DNA of 64,000 nt, taken from assembly GCA_023614405.1 (NCBI GenBank), contig CM042689.1:326158305-326222304 (forward strand). Direction: 5' to 3'. The notes below the pieces were generated by a model. It was not told where the DNA came from, made no database searches, and saw nothing but the letters and a program-made list of their open reading frames with translations. Origin of the DNA: Avena insularis (lineage: Eukaryota > Streptophyta > Magnoliopsida > Poales > Poaceae). The translations under genes and the position numbers were made by a program. Of the stretch, positions 9,861 through 23,500 are shown piece by piece (the stretch's first letter is position 1; each line of letters begins with the position of its first letter).

Positions 9861-11780
9861 TATCGGGGAACGCGCTACGGAAAACAAAAAATTTCTGGCG
9901 CATAACCAAGATAACAGATCATATCCTCGAAGATAGAACTAGCGAAAGTTTGTCAACGACGAGGTTTGTCGTGCGTCGATCTCCGCAACAAGCCTTAGTT
10001 AGTCGCGAGGAGATGTATTACCCCACGGGCAGATCTGAAGATCGAGTGCTCGAAGTGTCGCACCTCTACCAGTATCCACACGTGTAACGAGAACGGCATC
10101 GCGTCAATACGAGATCAAGAACTCGCAGATGAAGCGGAAACGTGTCGATGAAGATCCGACAACACTCAATCTTCCGTCAAGATTAGATCTAGATGGGGTA
10201 GAAGAGGAGCTACTGCTGGCGTTGGTGAAGATCTCCTCCATGTGACAAAGATGACGACATGACGAAGAGGAAGAGGACCGAAGGCCGAGCGGTGGTGGAC
10301 GAAGACGGTGGTGGCCGGCAGCACCGGCGGCTTGGCCGCGAGCAGCGACGCTGTGGCTCGGGGGTGGGGCTCCTAGTGGACTTATGTGTTAGCCCTTGCC
10401 CTCTCCCCACAAATATATAGGCGGATTCCCTCCTCCAAAGAGGAGAGTAGGACTAGGATTCATATCCTATAAGGACTCCCCTACCGCCTCACCCGCCCCA
10501 CCTCCTCCACCTGCTGGCCTAGGGGAGGCCCTGGCCGACTCAGCCAGGGTCCCCCCATCGCGCGTGTGTGGCCTAGTAGGCCCATGCGGGCCTTTGGCCC
10601 ATGGGAACCACTAGTATATTAATAAATAATAATTTATTATTTATAATTAATATAAATATTTATTCCGAAGCTTCTCGAATTAAATTTCGGACACCTTCGA
10701 ATTAATTTGAAACCTTACTAAAATATTCCCAACGTCCTCTTTCAGTGTCCAGAACGATTCCATACACTTTCGATGCTAACCTAGACACCTCTGGAATACT
10801 CCGAGACACTCCCAAACATCCTTTCGGAATTACTTCATCCAACTATCTCATATCGTATTCACATTCTAAAATGTCGAAAACTTCTTAAGTGTGTGACCCT
10901 ATGGGTTCAGATATTTGTGGACATGTCCGAAACTCATTCCGCAACAATGATTACTATTAGTGTCTTGATACAAGTAGCAATTCCCGAAAATAACACGAAG
11001 ATATTTATCATGTAAACTGTAGTATTGGGTCTGATACATATCGTATTGATTCGTTGATACTTTACATTGCCTGAGATGAAACACTAGGTTATTCTCGTTT
11101 CCTGACATGTACTCTTTACTCATCCCATACTATCGATGTTCCTGTGTTCAACAACTTGATCACATGTCTGGACAGATGATGACGAACATCATAGTACATG
11201 AGTGGGCCCAGAGTGTATCTCTCTATCGTCAAGAGTATCAATTCCCACAAGCACTCCATGTGAAAGATTGGCGAACCATTCGGTATGAATAAGCATCTAC
11301 TTTATAATTGCTCCGTTAAGAGCAACGTTTGGAGAATCTTGCCACGTCCATATTGTACCCAAGTTCATATGTGTCTCGTGGTCCAAAGATTTCTAGTAAA
11401 GGTAATACATTGTTTGTGAGATTAAACCGATAACTGTATTGACGATGCGTTTCAGGATATCTCATGTTTAGGTCTATCCATCGTCATTGTTCTCTAACAA
11501 GTCCGATCACATATGTCACTGGAAACACTATAATCATATTGTTACTTTGCCTATAGTTAGGAAACCAAAACTATCGTTGACATTCATACTAGTCTCTAAC
11601 TCATGACTAGGAATATCTTTATTTGGTGTTTATCATCCCACACATGTATTAGGGTTTTCCTCCAAATACATATTATTTGGAAATAATACAATTATAGCAT
11701 AGAAGGATAAACTTAATTATTATAAAACATAAATATGAATAATATACATTTATTATTGCCTCTAGGGCATATTTCCATCA
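9861..11780 (-). mobile_element. Solo LTR, Angela/BARE-like Copia (1.92 kb)
   Basis: On the minus strand it begins TGATGGAAATATGCCCTAGA, the hallmark start of Triticeae Angela/BARE/WIS LTRs. It ends in GTTCCCCGATA, where the usual terminal CA has become TA. Flanks are GATTT (9856-9860) and TATTT (11781-11785), a 5-bp target duplication with one change. No internal domain or partner LTR is present, so LTR-LTR recombination has removed the rest. A TATATATT promoter element is at about 10411-10420. It is inserted in the LINE. Confidence 0.8.
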
Positions 11781-12297
11781 TATTTTGTGGGTTTTCAAGA
11801 AACTAAGGAAAGCACCATAGATAATGCTTCTCTTAGAATGCTAACCGATAATATTCCTTTTAATTGACATTATGTCCATGCTCAAGGTTCTGCTCATGGG
11901 ATCTCAGTAAGTATTAGGGAATCATCTTTTCTTTTATATAATTGTCCATATTGAAACAAGATTCTATGTTAGTTTTATCATTAAGAATACGTCTCGCAAT
12001 TTAGTTTGGTAACTTATATTATTTATATGGTACAACTTATGTTGAACATAAATCGAAATTTATTGCTGAGTTACATGATTTCATGGAAAGTACTCCCTCC
12101 TTTACTCCGAACCTACACACTAAAAGGCGTCTAGATACATTATCTTCACGAAGCTAAAATATCTAATATTATGAAATAGAGGCAGTACTACTTAATTTCT
12201 ATTAATTGTGTGTGATTTTAATTTGACTAGTGATTACCTTTGATCTAGTTCCTGTTGTAGTAGTAGATCTTCTTCCCTAGAGACCTAGGAATCATCA
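11781..12297 (+). pseudogene. LINE endonuclease remnant, part 2
   Basis: Resumes the LINE frame after the solo LTR with VGFQETKES, then SLRMLTDNIPFN and, in a shifted frame, YVEHKSKFIAELHDFMES. After the MITE at 12093-12185 comes DFNL, the conserved GDFN-type endonuclease motif. Multiple stops and frame changes show long decay. It is interrupted at 12297 by the Copia array and probably resumes at 27084. Confidence 0.6.
12093..12185. mobile_element. Stowaway-type MITE, internally deleted (93 bp)
   Basis: CTCCCTCC start and GAGGCAG end, with TA at 12091-12092 and 12186-12187. The right part (ACACACTAAAA...CTAGATACAT...CTTCACGAAG) matches the right arm of the MITE at 892-1060, while the left arm is mostly missing. 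It is inserted in the LINE endonuclease remnant. Confidence 0.75.
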
Positions 12298-13956
12298 TGT
12301 AGGGTTCGCAGCATAGAAAACAAAAAATTTCCTACGATGGGAACAACTATGTACCAAGATCTATCTACTAGATACAAACAACGGGCGGATGTATATCCGT
12401 AGAGAACATACCCTTGAAGACCGACAAAGCTTAACGAGTCCAAACTCGTGGTTGATGTAGACGATCTCTTGCCGATCTCAAGATCGAGAGTAAGTCCTAG
12501 CGCCGCAAAACAGCAGCGCATCCGTGCTCGCATACACGTTTGAGGCACCGAGCAACCTCCGCCTCCTCGCTCCAGCGATGCAGCGGAAGCACAACTCTTT
12601 CTTGCCGAATAGCCACCGGGAACATGTATCTCGCTAGTCCGAGACCATGGGGAATAAATTCTAGAGGGGAAGAGAGATCCTTCATGAGGAGGTGTGAGTG
12701 AGAAGTGAGAGGAGGGGCTCCTTATATAGGGGAGGGGGGCAGCCCAAGGGGGCATGGCCGCCGGCCATGGAGGGTGCCCCCACCTCTCCCTCATTCATGT
12801 GGGTGGACACTCCACTCACAAAATGGCCCTTCAATTTTCTCCACTCAAAAACCCACTCAAATTCCCATTAAATTTCCACCAAATTTAATGCAAACTCTCA
12901 TTAAATAAAACTCTTTTATTTTATTCAGAATTTTTTCAATTACTTTAATGACAAAGATTCACAAATAACCCCTTGCTAGAATTCTATTTCACATGCATAA
13001 CCACTTTATGCAATTTCACCCGAAAACCTGTTTCGGTACCTAGTGAAATAAATTCCTGCGCTTATTCATTCTTTCGGCATGAAACTTTTGCTCCAGTTGG
13101 ATGTCGGTGTCTCTTAAGTGTGTCACCCTACGGTTCGTGAATAATGCGGACATGATCGAGACCCCTCTCGGATCAATAATCAGAAGCGGGATCTGGAGAC
13201 CCATACTGACTCCCACATATTCAACGATGACTTTCTTGTGATCGTCGGAACCTTTTACGCTAGTATCTTAATCCCTTTGTTTTGTGATATATTACATGTC
13301 CGAGATTCGATCATCGGTATCTCCATACCTAGTTTGATCTCGTTACTGACATGCACTCTTTTCTCATTCCCGTGATATAACATTCTAGTGATCAAATCAC
13401 TTGCTTGCAAGCTAATCAATGTGATATCACCGAGAGGGCCCAGAGTATATCTATCCGTCATCGGGATGAACAAATTCCACTCTCGATCCATGAGCATCAA
13501 CATAACACTTTATTAGTTCTGAATCCATCTTTATAATCACCCTGTTACGGTCTGACGTTTGATGTTATCAAGAAACTCTTCTGGTGTTAGTGATTGACAT
13601 GATCTCATGGTCTAAGGATTAGGATCACTACGTAAGTTGTTATAGCAATGTAAACTCAATGACTTTGATCGTAATGCTATACTTCGGATGAATGTTCATC
13701 ACATCATTACACTAATATTGTGATCTCGTTATTAACAACATCCAATGTCCATGATCAGGAAATCTTGATCATCTTGTTAATCAACGAGCTAGTTTATGAG
13801 AGAGGCATAATTAAGAACTTTCTGTTTGTTTATTAAACACACATGTATTAACGTTTCCGTATTAATACAATTATAGCATGTAAAATAAACATTTATCATA
13901 AATAAGGAATACGATAATAACCACTTTATTATTGCCTCTCGGGCATATTCCCTTCA
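12298..13956 (-). repeat. Copia array LTR 1 (3' LTR)
   Basis: The plus strand runs from TGTAGGGTTCGCAGCATAG to GGGCATATTCCCTTCA (TG...CA). On the minus strand it starts TGAAGGGAATATGCCCGAGA, resembling but distinct from the Angela/BARE start. Minus-strand TATA box at 12721-12730. Confidence 0.9.
12721..12730 (-). promoter_or_regulatory. TATA box in Copia LTR 1
   Basis: The minus strand reads CCTATATAAG, in the same place as in LTR 2 (19278-19287) and LTR 3 (25848-25857, one base different). Confidence 0.6.
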
Positions 13957-13969
13957 GTCTCCCACTTGC
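13957..13969 (-). other. Polypurine tract, Copia internal copy 1
   Basis: The minus strand reads GCAAGTGGGAGAC directly before the 3' LTR start, the expected place for plus-strand priming. The same tract abuts LTR 2 at 20515-20527. Confidence 0.75.
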
Positions 13970-16900
13970 ACTAGAGACAATAATCTAGTTTGAAAACTTT
14001 GCGTATTGAACACTTATGGCTTTCCGATGTTCCATATACGCAATTGCAAGTGGTTAACATAATCTACGGATCTGATGCTTCAGGTCCGTGTGTATTTGCA
14101 TGTCTTTGCGTCTTCACGCATCACTCATTCTCCAATGAGATGGCATTGTATACATTTGGTCTTTCGGTGAGACCTTTAGTTCCTTGGGGTTAAATCATGT
14201 CGATACTATTGTCATAGAATATATATTTAGTGTTAGCCCGTTGCGAACCACACCTTAGTTTGATAACAAACTACTTGACACAAATGCCCTCCTTTGCTGC
14301 TACTATAGCAGTCATATACTTAGTCTTTTGTTGTAGTATTCGTCATAATGTCTTAACTTTGGAATTCATCCAAATCCATCATGGAAACTTTCTTTCCATT
14401 TCATTGTGCCACCCATAGTTTAAATTGTGATAAACTTAATTTGTATCTTGTGACAAAACTAGTATCAATGTAACGCTTTACAATGAACTATTTATAATTG
14501 TTTGTCACCTCTACACAAATATATTCTTAGTTCTTCCAAAAGATCATAAGGATATCCTTACTATCGTCCAATGATCATTTTATGATTCATTCTGGTGTAT
14601 GCTCATAACACTTAGAGCATAGGACATATCTGGATGTGTACATATCATGGTATGATTGATCAAAACATTCTTGTGATTTCACTCATCAAGTGTCAAAACA
14701 CTTGAATCTTGTTTCACTTATAAAGTGCCGATACACTTGAATCTTGATTCAATTCATTTCCATGCGACAAGAACTGCTTCTTGTCGTTTCTATATTGAAC
14801 TCCTTCAATATCTCATATATGTACGTTTGGCATAACCATATTAGCGTCACAGTCTATCCACTATAGACATTCATGCTAAATATTCGGGTTTTGCCTAAGT
14901 CTTTCATCAAAATGAAATTCTTAACCTTTGTCAATAAAAATTACATCATTTCTAATCAACAAGATGTCCTCCACATAATGTATTAGAAATATGTCTCAGC
15001 GCTCCCACTTAATTTCTTGCAAATGTAAGCATCTTCATCGTCTCTTGATGAAAACTCCTTTTCATCACGGTGAAGATTCCAACTCCGCGATGCTTACTTC
15101 AACTATTGAAGTTTGTATGCCCTTTTTAGCATCCTTTGAATTAACAAAACCCTTTGGACCGTGTCTTGTACACGTCCTAGGTAACCATTCTATTATAAGA
15201 ATTTTGTTTTGTTTATTCATCTACCATATACCAAATTATATGTAGTGGTTGCTACTTTAATCCGTCCAGACTAAATATCGCTATGAAAGATCAAATCTTG
15301 TCATAGTCAACTCCTTGAACATTGTCGTAAAATACTTTACGACATGTCGACTATTTCATAGATGTGAAACATCCATGTCTGTTTCTTTATAGATCCGAAT
15401 ACGACTGATAGGTTTTTACACCTTTCCGGAGGGTCTTCCAAGTTCAAAACTTGATTTCTCGTGTATGGAACTATCACAGATTTTATGGCTTCAAGCCATT
15501 TGACGGAGTCAGGGCCCATCATCGTTTCTTTGCATGTAGTCGGTTCATCATTGTCAAACAATAATGATTTACTCTCAAATCTAAGTATTTGATTGTTTAT
15601 CCGACCGACTTGGTTCAATAAGAACTTAGATCTCCGTGACCACAACCTTTGAGGCACATAATCTATGCGCATTATGGCAGCCTCCGGAACGATTTCTGGC
15701 GCTGCGCAACTCAGCACATTTAGCTAAGGCTCGTTAACCTTATCAAAGTTCTATTGTCCTTCCACTTAACTTTTATGAAAAATTCCTTCTTTAAGAAACT
15801 TCACGTTTCAAGCGACAAACCCTTTTGTCCTTGATGTTATGGAGGAATAACCAATTGTTATTCGAAATAACCTACAAAGACATGCTCATCCGACTTCGGT
15901 TGTAAACATCTCAATTATGTTTAGCATACCAAAATTTAAGAAAGGACAACTTGGGTTTTACCCCAAACCATAACTCATATGGTGTCATTTCAACGGATCA
16001 AGATGGAGCTCTTTTCAGTGAAAAATCGGTAGTCTCTAAAGCTTTAATCTTTTAAAACATAATGGCAGTTTTATAAATAACACCTTTGATCCAAACATGT
16101 TAAATAAGGTTTCATTACAAATCTCAAACACTCCATATTCCAATGGTGTTTCGGGATATGTAAATCTAGGTGTTTTGCTAAACTTGCAACTCAAATAAAT
16201 CCCTTTATGATATAATCATAATTCATTTATTTTCTTGTTACACTTGTAACTCAAACAAATCCCTTATGATAAAATCATAAACCATTTATTTTCTTGTTAC
16301 AATGATTTTCCACTTCATCTTGAAAGTCTTTGAAACGTTTTTCAAATATTTCATACTTCTTTCTCATTAAGTGAATATTCACTCAAATTTCCGGAGAAAG
16401 CATATGAAGTTGAAACCCATCGCTTACGACTACACATAATGGACTACATACATCGATATGTATAAATTCCAATAATTTAGTCGTTCGTTCTTCTTTGGCC
16501 TTTCAACGAAGTTTTAATTATCACGTGGAAAGTCTCACAAGCGTCACTTGATCAAATCAAAGACTCCAAAAATCCATGAATATGGAGATTCTTCATGTTT
16601 TCTTTCCAATATAATTTAAACAGTGATGTCACTTCGTAAGTGATCTTTCAATCATTTGTCTAGCGACATTTTAGCATTAGGTTTTATGGATGTGATTTCT
16701 CCAACTAGATTTGTAAATCATCCATCTTATATGGAATACGGTAATTATTTGAACAACCTTTGTTCTCATAATACCTGATTCAAATAACAATTATTAAAAC
16801 AAATCTTGAAGTCAAGCTTTGATGTCAACGAGAAATACAAACAACGGTTTGTTTGTTTTCGATGAACATCATCACATATTCTCTTGCTAGTTACTTAGGC

Positions 16901-18840
16901 CATTGTGGTTCATGAATTGTGTCGTTCCGTATGAAATTTCATACCAACCAATTTGGTATCCAATACCCAAGAACCACATTGTTTAACAAGCAAAGAATAC
17001 AACCATAACATGTATATCATCCATATACCTAAATTGGATATTTCCAATTTTTTATTTTCTGCCAAATATATTTTATAGATTCTCTTTCAGCATTTCCTTT
17101 TCCTTTTTAAAAGAATCTATCAATATCAAATGTGGCGCCATATACATGACACATAGTCCAAAGCGTGTATATTCAAATAATAATACCTTTGGACCTGCAC
17201 TTTGAAGTAGATCACCATCATCAAAATGATCGGTATTCTTTCAAAATCCATTCTTTAGTAATCTTTTAGTGTAGTAAACACTTTACATACATCTTCTATT
17301 CATCCTTATCATGACGACTTTCATGATCAAGCTACTGTAGCTTATAAAGGCGAATCGTGAGTATAACATTACTTTCCAAAACCCTTTTGGATGATTAGGA
17401 TCTCTAGCATCTCCAACCTTCGTAAATTCTCATCCAATATGAGAACATATATTATACTCTATCATATTGCAACCAAAACATTGTTTCAGATATCATGATG
17501 GTTTCTGAAACAATTCTTTCAGCTCCTAGATAAACTTGATATTAAAACAATCAAGAATCATGGAGGCAAACATGATACTTAAGATACTAACACTGGAATT
17601 GTTACTCTTGATTTAATACCAACTATTAAATTTCACGGAGTAAATAGAGTTTGCTGAAAGTTTGCAATAGGACTTTAAACTTTAGATTGACACTCAACAC
17701 AATACGATACCAGTTCGTAAAGTATATATCCAGAGTTCTGTAGTTCTATTATCTCAATTACAACTATGCATAAGGTGGTGAACGAATGCCAATGACTACA
17801 ACAAATTATGCAAATTCACTTTGATTTAATTTATGATAAATTGAGTTCTACTAATCCAAATTAGAAATGAACTCCCACTCAAAAACGACATCCCTCGTGT
17901 CTTTTTGGTGATTACATGAACCAAATCCACTACACCAAGTCTGATCATCACTTGAGTCAGTGTAGCTTCAAAGGCGTGCATCCATATGGTCATCATATCA
18001 AAACATATGACTCATGCTTAACCTTTCGGTCCGTGTTCCGAGGCCATGTCTGTACATGCTAGGCTCGCTAAGTAAGAACCTTAGTATTCGTGTGTGTAAC
18101 TGTCTTACACCCGAGATATGCTCGTGGATTCAAGTACACCCGATCATCATGTGATGTCTTGAAGCGACGAAACATTGTCGGTGCATACTTAAGGAAGAAC
18201 ACATTCTTATCTTGATATCTAAATGAGGGATCATCTTATTATGCTAATAAAACGCCAAACAAGCAATATAAGATGCAATCAAACATCACATGTTTGTAAG
18301 TGAAGTGATATGGTTCCCGCATATGATCTCCATCATGTGCACCGTGGTATGATCTCTGTCATACCTCTATGTGTAAGGCCAAGGTCTATGGAACCTACAT
18401 GTTATGTTGTTGTAAGAGTATCATCATATACTTCTACTTACAACATCACCATATCATAACACTAGCCTAGCAACAATCTAAACTAGACACTTCTAATTTA
18501 ACCATTGCAAGTTTTACGTGGCTTAGGGCTTTCGAAGATAGAACCGTTCTTACCTACGAACATGAACCACAACGAGGATAAACAAATTGTTGACAACTCG
18601 TTGCAAATTAGATATTGACTATAGTAGGAGAGACAGACACCCGCTAGCCACTTATGCAAAACCAGTTGCATGTCAAGCGTGGAACAGGTCTCATGTGCGA
18701 GGACATGTAAAGTTTGTCCGGGCCGCTTCATCCCACTATGCCACCAATATCCAAAGTACAACTAAGAAGCAATAAAATGATCATCATCGCCCATATACTC
18801 ATATGTGTACTACCCGTGCAAAGTATCTACGCATAGATCC

Positions 18841-18854
18841 GGCTTTGATACCAC
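18841..18854 (-). other. Primer-binding site, Copia internal copy 1
   Basis: The minus strand reads GTGGTATCAAAGCC immediately after the 5' LTR end. TGGTATCA-AGC complements the 3' end of initiator tRNA-Met, with one mismatch to the usual TGGTATCAGAGC. Confidence 0.8.
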
Positions 18855-20514
18855 TGTAGGGTTCACAGCATAGAAAACAAAAATTTTCCTACGATGGGAA
18901 CAACTATGTACCAAGATCTATCTACTAGATACAAACAACGGGCAGATGTATATCCGTAGAGAACATACTCTTGAAGACCGACAAAGCTTAACGAGTCCAA
19001 ACTCGTGGTTGATGTAGACGATCTCTTGCCGATCTCAAGATCGAGGGGAAGTCCTAGCGCCGCAAAACAGCAGCGCATTCGTGCTCGCACACACGTTCGA
19101 GGCACCGAGCAACCTCCGCCTCCTCGCTCCAGCGATGCAGCGGAAGCACAACTCTTTCTTGCCGAATAGCCACCGGGAACATGTATCTCGCTAGTCCGAG
19201 ACCATGGGGAATAAATTCTAGAGGGGGAGAGAGATCCTTCACCAGGAGGTGTGAGTGAGAAGTGAGAGGAGGGGCTCCTTATATAGGGGAGGGGGGGCAG
19301 CCCAAGGGGGCTTGGCCGCCGGCCATGAAGGGTGCCCCCACCTCTCCCTCATTCATGTGGGTGGACACTCCACTCACAAAATGGCCCTTCAATTTTCTCC
19401 ACTCAAAAACCCACTCAAATTCCCATTAAATTTCCACCAAATTTAATGCAAACTCTCATTAAATAAAACTCTTTTATTTTATTCAGAATTTTGTCAATTA
19501 CTTTAATGACAAACATTCACAAATAACCCCTTGCTAGAATTCTATTTCACATGCATAACCACTTTATGCAATTTCACCCGAAAACCTGTTTCGGTATCTA
19601 GTGAAATAAATTCCTGCGCTTATTCATTCTTTCGGCATGAAACTTTTGCTCCAATTGGATGTCGGTGTCTCTTAAGTGTGTCACCCTACGGTTCTTGAAT
19701 AATGCGGACATGATCGAGACCCCTCTCGGATCAATAATCAGAAGCGGGATCTGGAGACCCATATTAACTCCCACATATTCAACGATGACTTTCTTGTGAT
19801 CGTCGGAACCTTTTACGCTAGTATCTTAATCCCTTTGTTTCGCGATATATTACATGTCCGAGATTCGATCATCGGTATCTCCATACCTAGTTTGATCTTG
19901 TTACTGACATGCACTCTTTTCTCCTTCCCGTGATATAACATTCTAGTGATCAAATCACTTGCTTGCAAGCTAATCAATGTGATATCACCGAGAGGGCCCA
20001 GAGTATATCTATCCGTCCTCGGGATGAACAAATTCCACTCTAGATCCATGAGCCTCAACATAACACTTTATTAGTTCTGAATCCATCTTTATAATCACCC
20101 TGTTATGGTGTGACGTTTGATGTTATCAAGAAACTCTTCTGGTGTTAGTGATTGACATGATCTCATGGTCTAAGGATTAGGATCACTTCGTAAGTTGTTA
20201 TAGCAATATAAACTCAATAACTTTGATCGTAATGCTATACTTCGGATGAATGTTCATCACATCATTACACTAATGTTGTGATCCCGTTATTAACAACATC
20301 CAATGTCCATGATCAGGAAACCTTGATCATCTTGTTAATCAACGAGCTAGTTTATGAGAGAGGCATAACTAGGAACTTTCTGTTTGTTTATTAAACACAC
20401 ATGTATTAACGTTTCCGTATTAATACAATTATAGCATGTAAAATAAACATTTATCATAAATAAGGAATACGATAATAATCACTTTATTATTGCCTCTCGG
20501 GCATATTCCCTTCA
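18855..20514 (-). repeat. Copia array LTR 2 (central, shared)
   Basis: Same boundaries and TATA box (19278-19287) as LTR 1. It acts as 5' LTR of internal copy 1 and 3' LTR of internal copy 2. No target duplication flanks it, which rules out independent insertions side by side. Confidence 0.9.
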
Positions 20515-23500
20515 GTCTCCCACTTGCACTAGAGACAATAATCTAGTTTGAAAACTTTGCGTTTTGAACACTTATGGCTTTCCGGTGTTCCATATACGCA
20601 ATTGCAAGTGGTTAACATAATCTACGGATCTAACGCTTCAGGTCCGTGTGTATTTGCATGTCTTTGCGTCTTCACGCATCACTCATTCTCCAATGAGATG
20701 GCATTGTATAAATTTGGTCTTTTGGTGAGACCTTTAGTTCCTTGGGGTTAAATCATGTCGATACTATTGTCATACAATATATCTTTAGTGTTAGCCCGTT
20801 GCGAACCACACCTTAGTTTGATAACAAACTACTTGACACAAATGCCCTCCTTTGCTGCTACTATAGCGGTCATATACTTAGCCTTTTGTTGTAGTATTCG
20901 CACAATGTCTTAACTTTGGAATTCATCCAAATCCATCATGGAAACTTTCTTTCCATTTCATTGTGCCACCTATAGTTTAAACTGAGATAAACTTAATTTG
21001 TATCTTGTGGCAAAACTAGTATCAATGTAACGCTTTACAATGAACTATTTATAATTGTTTGTCACCTCTACACAAATATATTCTTAGTTCTTCCAAAAGA
21101 TCATAAGAATATCCTTACTATCGTCCAATGATCATTTTATGATTCATTCTGGTATATGCTCATAACACTTAGAGCATAGGACATATCTGGATGTGTACAT
21201 ATCATGGTATGATTGATCAAAACATTCTTGTGATTTCACTCATCAAGTGTCAAAACACTTGAATCTTGTTTCACTTATAAAGTGCCGATACACTTGAATC
21301 TTGATTCAATTCATTTCCATCTTACAAGAACTGCTTCTTGTCGTTTCTATATTGAACTCCTTCAATATCTCATATATGTACGTTTGGCATAACCATATTT
21401 GCGTCACAGTCTATCCACTATAGACATTCATGCTAAATATTTGGGTTTTGCCTAAGTCTTTCATCAAAATGAAATTCTTAACCTTTGTCAATAAAAATTA
21501 CATCATTTCTAATCAACAAGATGTCCTCCACATAATGTATTAGAAATATGTCTTAGCGCTCCTACTTAATTTCTTGCAAATGCAAGCATCTTCATTGTCT
21601 CTTGATGAAAACTCCTTTTCATCACGGTGAAGATTCTAACTCCGCGATGCTTACTTCAAATATTGAAGTTTGTATGGCCTTTTTAGCATCCTTTAAATTA
21701 ACAAAACCCTTTGGACCGTGTCGTGTACACGTCCTAGGTAACCATTCTATCAGAAGAATTTTGTTTTGTTTATTCATCTACCATATACCAAATTATATAT
21801 AGTGGTTGCTACTTTAATCCGTCCAGACTAAATATCGCTATGAAAGATCAAATCATGTCATAGTCAACTCCTTGAACATTGTTGTAAAATACTTTACGAC
21901 ATGTCGACTATTTCATAGATGTGAAACATCCATGTCTGTTTCTTTATAGATCCAAATACGACTGATAGGTTTTTACACCTTTCTGGAGGGTCTTCCAAGT
22001 TCAAAACTTGATTTTTCGTGTATGGAACTATCACGGATTTTATGGCTTCAAGCCATTTGACGGAGTCAGGGCCCATCATCGCTTCTTTGCATGTAGTCGG
22101 TTCATCATTGTCAAACAATAATGATGTACTCTCAAATCTAAGTATTTGATTGTTTATCCGACCGACTTGGTTCAATAAGAACTTAGATCTCCGTGACCAC
22201 AACCTTTGAGGCACATAATCTATGAGCATTATGGCAGCCTCCCAAACGATTTCTGGCGCTGCGCAACTCAGCACATTTAGCTAAGGTTCGTTAACCTTAT
22301 CAAAGTTCTATTGTCCTTCCACTTAACTTTTATGAAAAATTCCTTCTTTAAGAAACTTCACGTTTCAAGCGACAAACCCTTTTGTCTTTGATGTTATGGA
22401 GGAATAACCAATTGTTATTCGAAATAACCTACAAAGACATGCTCATCCGACTTCGGTTGTAAACATCTTAATTATGTTTAGCATACCAAAATTTAAGAAA
22501 GGACAACTTGGGTTTTACCCCAAACCATAACTCATATGGTGTCATTTCAACGGATCAAGATGGAGCTCTTTTCAGTGAAAAAGCGGTAGTCTCTAAAGCT
22601 TTAATCTTTTAAAACATAATGGCAGTTTTATAAATAACACCTTTGATCCAAACATGTTAAACAAGGTTTCATTACAAATCTCAAACACTCCATATTCCTA
22701 TGGTGTTTCGGGATATGTAAATCTAGGTGTTTTGCTAAACTTGCAACTCAAATAAATCCCTTTATGATATAATCTTAATTCATTTATTTCTTGTTACACT
22801 TGTAACTCAAACAAAACCCTTATGATAAAATCATAAACCATTTATTTTATTGTTACAATGATTTTCCACTTCATCTTGAAAGTCTTTGAAACGTTTTTCA
22901 AATATTTCATACTTCTTTCTCATTAAGTGAATATTCACTCAAATTTCCGGAGAAAGCATATGAAGTTGAAACCCATCGCTTACGACTACACATAATGGAC
23001 TACATACATCGATATGTATAAATTCCAATAATTTAGTCGTTCGTTCTTCTTTGGCCTTTCAACGAAGTTTTAATTACCACGTGGAAAGTCTCACAAGTGT
23101 CACTTGATCAAATCAAAGACTCCAAAAATCCATGAATATGGAGATTCTTCATGTTTTCTTTCCAATATAATTTAAACAGCGATGTCACTTCGTAAGTGAT
23201 CTTTCAATCATTTGTCTAGCGACATTTTAGCATTAGGTTTTATGGATGTGATTTCTCCAACTAGATTTGTAAATCATCCATCTTATATGGAATACGGTAA
23301 TTATTTGAACAACCTTTGTTCTCATAATACCTGATTCAAATAACAATTATTAAAACAAATCTTGAAGTCAAGCTTTGATGTCAACGAGAAATACAAACAA
23401 CGATTTGTTTGTTTTCGATGAACATCATCACATATTCTCTTGCTAGTTACTTAGGCCATTGTGGTTCATGAATTGTGTCGTTCCGTATGAAATTTCATAC

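Larger units (their letters stand above)
13957..18854 (-). pseudogene. Degenerate Copia gag-pol, internal copy 1
   Basis: No long ORF survives, but order and motifs on the minus strand fit Ty1/copia pol. Integrase-side TPYELW is at 15968-15986. The integrase/RT junction (15337-15717, 126 codons, with DNDEPTTCKE and MGPDSVKWLEA) comes next. The RT active-site segment follows at 14963-14977, reading YVEDI where copia RT normally has YVDDI. RT thus lies 3' of integrase, as in Copia and not Gypsy. AT-rich composition and many stops indicate a long-dead or non-autonomous family. Gag was not recognised near the 5' end. Confidence 0.75.

Noticed and set aside
12285..12794. 169-codon minus-strand ORF, with relatives at 18863-19242 and 25399-25921
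   Set aside because: Inside Copia LTR sequence; open by chance and not a protein-coding part of the element.
18498..18761. 87-codon ORF repeated in both Copia bodies (also 25070-25333)
   Set aside because: Checked as possible gag; no gag motif or conserved domain. Probably leader sequence.
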